The position numbers and the translations under genes were made by a program. Shown piece by piece: positions 46,101 through 64,000 of a DNA stretch of 64,000 bases. The stretch comes from Anas platyrhynchos (lineage: Eukaryota > Chordata > Aves > Anseriformes > Anatidae): assembly GCF_047663525.1 (NCBI RefSeq), contig NC_092613.1:3249501-3313500 (forward strand), given 5' to 3'. Within the stretch, counting starts at the first letter, position 1; each line of letters starts with the position of its first letter. The notes beneath the pieces were generated by a model. That model was given only the letters and a program-made list of their open reading frames with translations, was not told the DNA's origin and searched no databases.

Positions 46101-49100
46101 CTGCTACCTGGGGCCTGGAGCCAAACCCTATCTTGCCCTCTTGCTCTTCAGCCCCAGGAACCCCCATCCCATCCTCCCCAACAAGTGTGGAGTCCTCACC
46201 TAGCTCTGCTCGGAAGGTCTGTCGCATGCTCTTCCACTCGGTCTTGTCCCCCTCAGCCTCCTGCCGGACTGTCTCCACGATCAGGTACATGATGTTCAGC
46301 AGCACCCTGCAAAGAGCAGAAGATTGGGCTAATCACCAGAGGTTGAGGCGGGTTAAGGAGGCTGCCAGCAGCCAGTGCTCTGGGGGAAGGCTTCATTTGC
46401 CACAACCACAGCTTGCCTTCCATTCACCCACTCCACACCAAGGAGTTTGGGCTCAGGCACAGAGGAAAAAAAGCAAGGCAAAGCAAGCCAGAAACTCTTG
46501 TCCGCCTCTCCTCCAAACCCTGCTCCATACCTCAGGTCTGTACTGTCAGCCAGGGAGATTGCAGGCTTCCTCACAGCACTGCTGCAAGCTGCGCTGTTAC
46601 TGCGGAGGGAGAACAGCCTCGGTGAGTTTGGGGACATTTTAATTCTGCCACGAGCAACCCACACACCAGAGCCAAACCCTGGAATAGGTATTGCTGCAAC
46701 AAGCCCCCCCCATCAACAAGAAAGGAGGAACACAGCTGCTTCATTCACTGCCAGACAACACAGCTCTTGGTGAATTTCTGCATTGATCACATTTAATTCT
46801 ACATGACATGACCCAAAACAATGTGTGTCACTGCAGAGGCTGCAGGAATCACATTAGGGATAGACCAGGAATGGGGCTGGGACAACACACAATGACCATG
46901 AGCCAGCACTGTGCCCTTGTGGCCAAGAAGGCCAATGGCATCCTGGGGTGTATCAGAAGGGGAGTGGTTAGTAGGTCAAAGAGAGGTTCTCCTTCCCCTC
47001 TACTGTGCCCTGGTGAGACTGCATCTGGAATACTGCATCTGGGCCCCTCAGTTCAAGAACAGGGAACTGCTTGAGAGTCCAGCGCAGAGCCACAGGGATG
47101 ATTAAGGAAGTGGAGCATCTCCCTCACGAGGAAAGGCTGGGGGAGTTGGGTATCTTTGGCTTGGAGAAGAGGAGCCTGAGGGGTGACCCCATTAATGTTT
47201 ATAAATATGGAAAGGGTGAGTGTCAGGAGGATGGAGCCAGGCTCTTCTCGGTGACATCTAATGATAGGACAAGGGGCAGTGGATGCAAGCTGGAACACAG
47301 GAGGTTCTGCTTAAATATGAGATAAAACTTTTTCACAGTGAAGATGACAGAACACCAGAACAGGCTGTCCAGGGGGGTTGTGGAGTCTCCTTCTCTGGGG
47401 ACATTCAAAACCCACCTGGACACGTTCCTGTGTGACCTGATCTAGGTGTTCGTGCTCTGGAAGGGGGATTGGACTAGATGATCTTTCCCTTCCAATCCCT
47501 AACATTCTGTGATTCTGTGAAAAAACCCACCCAGGGAAGAGCTCCAGAGCCACTTCTCAAGTGCCTGCCCACAGTACTCACTCAATCTCCATGTTCAGCA
47601 GCTCTACCAGAGCATTGAACGTCCCCACTTCCAGCAACAGGAAGATGTTATACCTCATCCAGGCCTGCACCTCAGCCTCAGAGCCGCACTCCCCAAACGT
47701 GCCTGCAATGACACCCTCACTGAATCCCATCTCTGCAGGGACCCCAAGGCCCTTCCACGCAGCCAGAACGCTTTGCAGAGGGAACGACAAACACTTTCTT
47801 AAATTTAATGCCAAAAGTCAGATGCAGAGGGACAGAACTGCTCTCTTGTGGGTAACAAGAGTCCAAATCAGGCAGAGCAGGCATAACACATAGAATACTT
47901 CTAAGTTTTGGACAAAGCTCCTACAAACTGTCTAGTTCCCTCAAGAATTAGCTTTGTTCAAGGCATCTCAAGTAGAATGAAAAATAAACTCTTCAAAATA
48001 TTTTAAATCAATAGCTTCCAACCCTTTACCCAGATTTAGGAACAGGGTAAAGGCCGCCAGCCCAGTGTCAGGATGTACCTTGGGCAACGTAAAGGATTGC
48101 TCGGGCAACCCTGAGCCGCTTCTCCCGCGCAGTGACCTCCAGCCCATCGAGCAGCCGCATGGCATGGGTGCGATGCTGGTTCTTGTCCAGCTCCGTCCAC
48201 TTCTTGTCCCGCACTGGAAAGCCAAAGCAGACAGGCTGAGGGCATGCAGCACCTCTGTCTGCACTGGGCACAAACATCACAGGAAGAGCTCAAAAGGATT
48301 CGGCTTGAAGGAAAACAGGGCTGGCCCAGCAAACGAGACATCGCTGGGAATAATGGCCACGCACGCGTGACCAGGGCAGAGGAACTGTCTCCTGTCTCGC
48401 GTCACACGGACGGATGAATCCCATCCATCTACACTGCCACCAGCAGCTGATGGAAAATGAGCTGGCTGCTCTTGCTGCTGCCAGTATGTTCCAGCACAGC
48501 TGTCCTGGCACCGACAAATCTCCTTGGTCATTAACAGCAGCAAATGCTGATCATGCTGGACACAGTGAGCTGTGCACCAGGGCCAGCCCACACGTGCTAA
48601 TGAGGTCTGCAATACAAAACACATGAAGACTGCCACTGCCTGCTGCAGCTCTCTGATGCGGCATTAGTGCAGCAACACCTGCATCACTTCCACGAGATCC
48701 CCATCCCACTCCCAGCGGGGCGAGCACTCCAAGGGAAAGGTCTTACCATGGATCCTGAAGTCCTCCTCAAAGCACTTGCGGTTGAGCAGGAACTCTGGCC
48801 CTTCCGTGTAGCTGTACAGCTCTGCCAAAAGAACACAGGGAAAAAATCTTCACAACCTGCACCAAGCCATCAGAGAAAGCTCCAACCTGGACAAGGTAAT
48901 TGCTATTTACAATGAGGGAAATGCAAAAAATAAACCCAGTGTATGGTAAAAAAAAAAAAAAAAAAAAAATCGTTACATGATATCGCATCCCTTTTAACAC
49001 CAGTGAGGTATTCAAAGACAATAACAAAAACGTTGGAGTCGACAGAATTCCTTTAACCATTACCAGGAAAGCAAATCATGGCTGATAATTGATTCATCAG

Positions 49101-50276
49101 GATGAGTCCCTTACCAGAGAGCTCTGCTGCCCATTTATCGGTATCTGCATATTCAAACTCCAGGTCCGGGGACTCGGAGTAGCCCTAAAAGTAGAAAAAA
49201 TCAGTTCAATTACAGCATTTTTCAGTAAAATCAACATCCCCAAGACAATCACAATTCACCTCATCATCCTGCAGATCCAGGACTATATCTTCTGTTTAAG
49301 AAATAACAAATTCACCCGCAGCAGCATAAACGTTACCAAGGCAACCCCCAGCAGAGCTCTCCCCAGCCCTGCTGCCGCATTGAGCTGGGCTGCGCTTCGC
49401 TGCTCGGCAGCCCCCGCCACTGCACCACCTCCGGAACAGCCCAGGAGCCCCTAAACACCCAAACACGAAGCAGGAGGCAGGGCGTGCCCAACCTCGGGAA
49501 AGGCGTGGGTTAGACGAGCCCGAGCTGTTCGCCCTTTTTGCACAGATTTAAGAAAACTTCGACGATTCCCCCAGCGACACGCAGATGTCAACAGACGTGA
49601 AGAGCGTGCCCGAAACAACCCGAGCTTCTTTGGCGGGGCTGGGAAAACGCCCACGGGAGGCCTCCGGGGGCTGAAGCCTGGCTCCGAGCGGCCCAGCGGA
49701 GCCGAGCCCCGGTGAACGCTGCCCAGCCTCGGGGCTCCGCTCCCGGGGGTGCTTCCCCTGCCCCCGCCAGGGCAGCTCCGGAGCCCCCGGGGCCGGGACG
49801 CTTCGGGCACACACCGGGAGGGCCGGGGGACGAGGCAGCGCCCCGGCCCCGGCCCGGAGGCCCCTCACAGCCCGGGGACCCCTCGGGGGGCTCCGTCACC
49901 TCTCGCCCGGACCGGGCCCGCACCGAGCGCCCGCGGGGTGCCGGCACCGAGGCGCTGCGAGCCCAGAGCAACCGGAAAGGGGCTGGCGGGGCCGGGCCCG
50001 GCACCACAACCGAGCGGCGGGGCCCAGGCCGGGGGGGAGTCGAGACGGAACCGGACCGGGAGCACCGGGAGCGGCACCGGCCGGGCCCCGCCCCTCCCGG
50101 GAAGGCCTCCGCCCGCCCCCCGCACAGCCGGGCCCGGCGGCGGCGGCGGCGCTGACCTCGGAGTCCTTGCGCGGCGGGCGGCCCAGGTCGCGGCCCTTCC
50201 CGGGCGGCGCCGCCCCGCCGCGGGCCTTGTTGTTGGCCGGGAGCGGCCCCGCGCCGCCGCCGCCGCCCGGCTCCAT
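40179..50276 (-). CDS. STRIP1: STRIP1 (FAM40A), striatin-interacting protein 1, 21 coding exons
   Basis: Coding exons in transcript order: 50157-50276, 49115-49184, 48747-48821, 48079-48213, 47582-47702, 46531-46599, 46200-46306, 45621-45748, 44957-45139, 44587-44804, 43925-43990, 43647-43710, 43126-43197, 42771-42845, 42461-42558, 42068-42194, 41873-41973, 41646-41712, 41242-41346, 40734-40938, 40179-40426 (stop TGA). All junctions are GT-AG and in phase; total 2454 nt, 817 residues (human 837, the difference being mainly a shorter Gly/Pro-rich N-terminal linker). Recognisable segments include [22 protein letters not shown] (STRIP N-terminal domain), an acidic stretch ([17 protein letters not shown]), PLYNNEPF, and the C-terminus SWEELLQ. 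STRIP1 is a core scaffold of STRIPAK (striatin/PP2A with GCKIII kinases), acting in Hippo signalling, cytoskeletal and Golgi organisation. The start ATG has a perfect Kozak (GCCGCCATGG). Confidence 0.98.
44066..44347 (+). mobile_element. CR1 LINE 3' fragment in STRIP1 intron 10
   Basis: This short CR1 3' piece contains AACTGGAACA...AGGTTCC, GAGAGGTTGTGGAGTCTCC and a tail ending AACCATTCTGTGAT. It is antisense to STRIP1 and starts about 75 bp upstream of the exon 11 acceptor. Confidence 0.9.
46876..47520 (+). mobile_element. CR1 LINE fragment in STRIP1 intron 5
   Basis: A 5'-truncated CR1 in + orientation, antisense to STRIP1. Hallmarks are GTGGCCAAGAAGGCCAATGG, the TGCCCTGGTGAGAC segment, and the tail GGACTAGATGATCT followed by ATTCTGTGATTCTGTGA. 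It ends about 60 bp from the STRIP1 exon 5 donor. Confidence 0.93.
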
Positions 50277-50700
50277 GGCGGCCGCCCTCCGCCGCGCGCG
50301 CCGAGCTCTCGCGAGGACTCACCCCCCCTTCTCGCGGGAGCGGCAGGGAGAGCCGGGGCAGCGCCGCCGCCATGTTGGGAGTGGCGCCGGGCTCCGGCCG
50401 CTCGGGCGGCTGCGCCATGGCTCCGCCCGCCCGTCCCGCCGCCCCGCCGCGGCGGCCGCGTCACCGCTCGGCGTCGCCCGCCCCCGGCGGCCACGTCCGG
50501 TGCGGTACCCGGCCGGCACCGAGCTCCGCCCCCCGAGCCGCCATGTTAGGTGTGGCACGGCCCCCAGAGCCCGCAGCCATGCTGGGAGCGGCGCTTCCGC
50601 CCGCGGCTCGACGGCTTCGAGCCGCCATGTTGGGAGTGGCAAGAAGGGGCGGTGCTGGGGACAGACCCCAAAATGAGGGGCCCTGAGCCAGTGAATCCCC
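50100..50700 (-). promoter_or_regulatory. STRIP1: STRIP1 CpG-island promoter
   Basis: A CpG island of about 1 kb (roughly 49650-50660) covers STRIP1 coding exon 1, the 5' UTR, and the start of intron 1. No TATA box is evident, as usual for housekeeping genes. YY1-like sites recur upstream of the ATG (see 50366-50640). The start site is probably between 50290 and 50450, but sequence alone cannot place it. Confidence 0.75.
50366..50640. repeat. Five dispersed copies of a YY1-like 20-mer in the STRIP1 promoter
   Basis: Copies of GCCGCCATGTTGGGAGTGGC occur at 50366-50385 and 50621-50640 (identical), 50537-50556 and 50573-50592 (3-4 mismatches), with a degenerate one at 50487-50506. The core GCCGCCATNTTG matches the known YY1 consensus, read AAGATGGCGGC on the other strand. 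Spacing is irregular (36-121 bp), so this is not a simple tandem array. Confidence 0.75.
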
Positions 50701-50980
50701 AAACCGAGGGGACTGGGGGTGCTTAGACCCCAATTACAGGGGGACGAGAGAGGCCCCATAGAACTCTCAGTCCCTCAGAGGGCCAAGAGGGGCTCAGAGA
50801 AGATCAAAGTCCCCCTCAGTGGGGTCAGGGGGGCTCAGACCCCAAAGGCAGGGCCCTGGAGGAGCTCCCCGGGGGCAGGGCCCCCGCCACACACGGGGCT
50901 CAAATGCAAGCCCCAGGGGGTGCATTCAGTGCTCTTCAAACAAAAGGCCCACAGGAGGAGTGCTTTGTTTTTCCTAATAG
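50670..50980. other. STRIP1-AHCYL1 intergenic spacer
   Basis: About 300 bp lie between the STRIP1 promoter array and the AHCYL1 poly(A) site. It is G-rich with repeated CCCCAAA/GAGGGGC-like phrases (for example around 50665-50720). No gene is seen. Confidence 0.5.
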
Positions 50981-52835
50981 TTTAATTAGACTTTAATGAT
51001 TTATTGCTCAACTGCAAGGATTAATATTGCATTCATTAAAAATCATTCATATACAAAATAAACCTCTCTCTCCCAGCCCGACGCCACCACCACCCCGGCT
51101 GCCCCGCACAACATGGCTTATACAGAGCTGGAGGCCCTACTCCCGGGTTTGACGCCCGACAGGGGTGGCACAGAGGGGGACGCTGTGCTCCCAGGGCGGG
51201 GGGCCCAGCCCAGGCCCCCAGAGACCCAAGCCCCAGTCCCCCGTGAAATCTTAGGGACAGCAGAGGGCTCCCCACATAGCTGCTGGGCAAGTGCAGCTCA
51301 GCAGAGGGATAATCAGAGGAGAAGGTGGGGACAAGAAGGTGATCAAAGCCACACCGTTCAGGGTTGCATCATCCTCCCGTCCCCACCAAGAGAAAAGGAG
51401 CATTGCACCCTCCGCTATCAGCAGCGTCCACAACCCAGCACTAAAACAGCATCCCCTGTCCCCAGGGACAGGGCAGCAAGAGCAGCCCTCTCGTGGGTAC
51501 CACAGCATCTCACAGCCCTGTACCGGGCAATGCAGGCTGCACAGGCAGCAAGGGAACAAGAGAACCAAGGGCTAGGGGCCTTTCCGCTGTGCTCTGGCCT
51601 TCGCCAGGTGAAGAAAGAGGCATTGGGGGGGGAAAAAAAAGCTAAGAAAAACCTCACTGGGTTGCAAGGACTTTTCCCTGTCCTGGGGCTAGATGCAAGA
51701 GACAGAAAAGAGAAATATTTGTCACCAGCAAGGATAGGGGAGGAAAGAACAAGGCAATGAGAGCAGCTGAAACACCGTAAGAGGGCAGGGGAGGCAGCTG
51801 AGAAAGCCCAGCTCGAAGGATGAGGCAGCAAAGGGGAGCCCAGGCTGGGACAGGGGGAAGGTTCATCTCTGCATCCATCTTGAAACAAAAGTGAAATGCC
51901 CCCCTGAAAAACCCAGACACCATTAAAAACCACCCTCACTTCTTGCTGGGAGATGGGGCCGCTCTGATGCAGCAAGTGCTCAAACTCTGCAGCCAGATGC
52001 ACCCCCAGTGCTTTTCCCCTCTTTAATACATCTTTTTAAGAATCAAAAAGGAGAAAGAGGGGGAAAAAAGTTTTAAACTCAATTAAGGTGCAGTTTGGCT
52101 AAAAAACAAAAACAAACAAAAAAACACATTAGGAGAGATGAGGATAATGCTGGGTGAGTGACCCCCATCCAAATTCAGATTAGCACCCTGGAACAGTGAA
52201 CTCCCCGTACCCAGCCAGCCAAACCCAGGCCAGCAGCCACCTCCACACATGGACCCTGGCCGGGTGGGGACAGTCACCTATTCACGAGGTGGCCAGCAGG
52301 CGCCACTCTGCTCCCAAGCAGAGCTAGGAGCATAGATCTAGCAGCTAAAACTGGGCTCTTTAAGGCAATTTAGAAGTTGCAGATAATCCACACAAAGAAA
52401 GAAAAATGTAAGATAATGTAGAACAGCATCTCCATATCTTCAGATATCCTGGACAAGACTAACATGGGCTGGAAAGGTCAAAAAAACAAACAAAAAAAAA
52501 AAAACAAACAAAAAAAACACCACTGCAGGAATTAATTGCCCTTCGCACACCAGGAAAGGGAACCAGGGCTGGGAGCCACCAGCGGCTTCAGCCATATCAA
52601 AGCAGGAAGCAAATCCCAGGTTGTCTGCCAAGATCAGACAGAGATGTGATCACATAAAAGGGTGAAAACTTGAGAGGAAAAAAAAAAAAAAAAGGTGACC
52701 TTAAAATCACACTGATAAATGTAAAAACAGGTTTCTTTGTTGGTTTAAAAAAAAAAGTAGGTCAAAAAAAAATGATTTTTAAAAATAATCTCTCATGTTG
52801 CCTTGTGTGGTCTGGTCCTTCATAGGTATGGTCCA
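50980..52835 (-). other. AHCYL1: AHCYL1 3' UTR (inferred extent)
   Basis: About 1.85 kb from the stop codon to just past the - strand AATAAA at 51000-51005. It contains A/T-rich simple runs on the + strand (about 52107-52125, 52480-52518, 52678-52694, 52747-52770). There are open frames but none with recognisable homology. The length is similar to the long 3' UTRs of mammalian AHCYL1. The end is set by the poly(A) signal alone. Confidence 0.65.
51000..51005 (-). terminator. AHCYL1: AHCYL1 poly(A) signal AATAAA
   Basis: TTTATT on the + strand reads AATAAA on the transcript strand, with an ATTAAA about 20 nt further along. It lies in an AT-rich pocket right next to the GC-rich STRIP1 promoter. 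It is the best candidate for the end of AHCYL1 transcription. Confidence 0.6.

Positions 52836-64000
<11,165 letters not shown>

Overview
This is vertebrate nuclear DNA, almost certainly from a bird. It has multi-exon genes with canonical GT-AG splicing, short introns (mostly 70 bp to 3 kb), GC-rich CpG-island promoters, and several copies of the chicken-repeat-1 (CR1) LINE with ATTCTGTG-type tails. It also carries scattered MIR-like SINE remnants. The compact gene structure suggests a microchromosome. The species cannot be named from the sequence alone.

Three protein-coding genes are supported exon by exon, all in the right-hand half. ALX3 (+ strand, 31425-37156, 4 exons) encodes a paired-like homeobox transcription factor. 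STRIP1 (- strand, 40179-50276, 21 coding exons) encodes a core scaffold of the STRIPAK phosphatase-kinase complex. AHCYL1/IRBIT (- strand, 52836-62225, 16 of a presumed 17 coding exons) encodes an inactive relative of S-adenosylhomocysteine hydrolase that regulates IP3 receptors and ion transporters; its first coding exon lies beyond the right edge. The order and orientations (AHCYL1 and STRIP1 head-to-tail, ALX3 tail-to-tail with STRIP1) mirror the human chromosome 1p13.3 block.

The left ~30 kb contains no coding exon I can support. It holds CpG islands at about 4.4-5.1 kb and 17.05-17.83 kb, a consensus leftward splice donor at 4455 that may end a non-coding first exon (by synteny perhaps SLC6A17), old repeat fragments, simple repeats, and several TAAT-rich blocks that look like candidate enhancers. 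The 5' side of ALX3 is a long gene-poor interval, as is common for developmental transcription factors. AHCYL1 and STRIP1 are packed tightly: the AHCYL1 poly(A) signal is only about 0.7 kb from the STRIP1 start codon. That interval carries five copies of a YY1-like 20-mer.

The most notable observation is that ALX3 is present and open in a bird genome, although ALX3 is generally listed as lost in chicken and some other tetrapods. Its third exon seems to have lost the ancestral splice donor and to use an earlier one. That would remove about 21 residues just after the homeodomain while keeping the frame. I found no unknown enzyme system, CRISPR array, or RNA gene.
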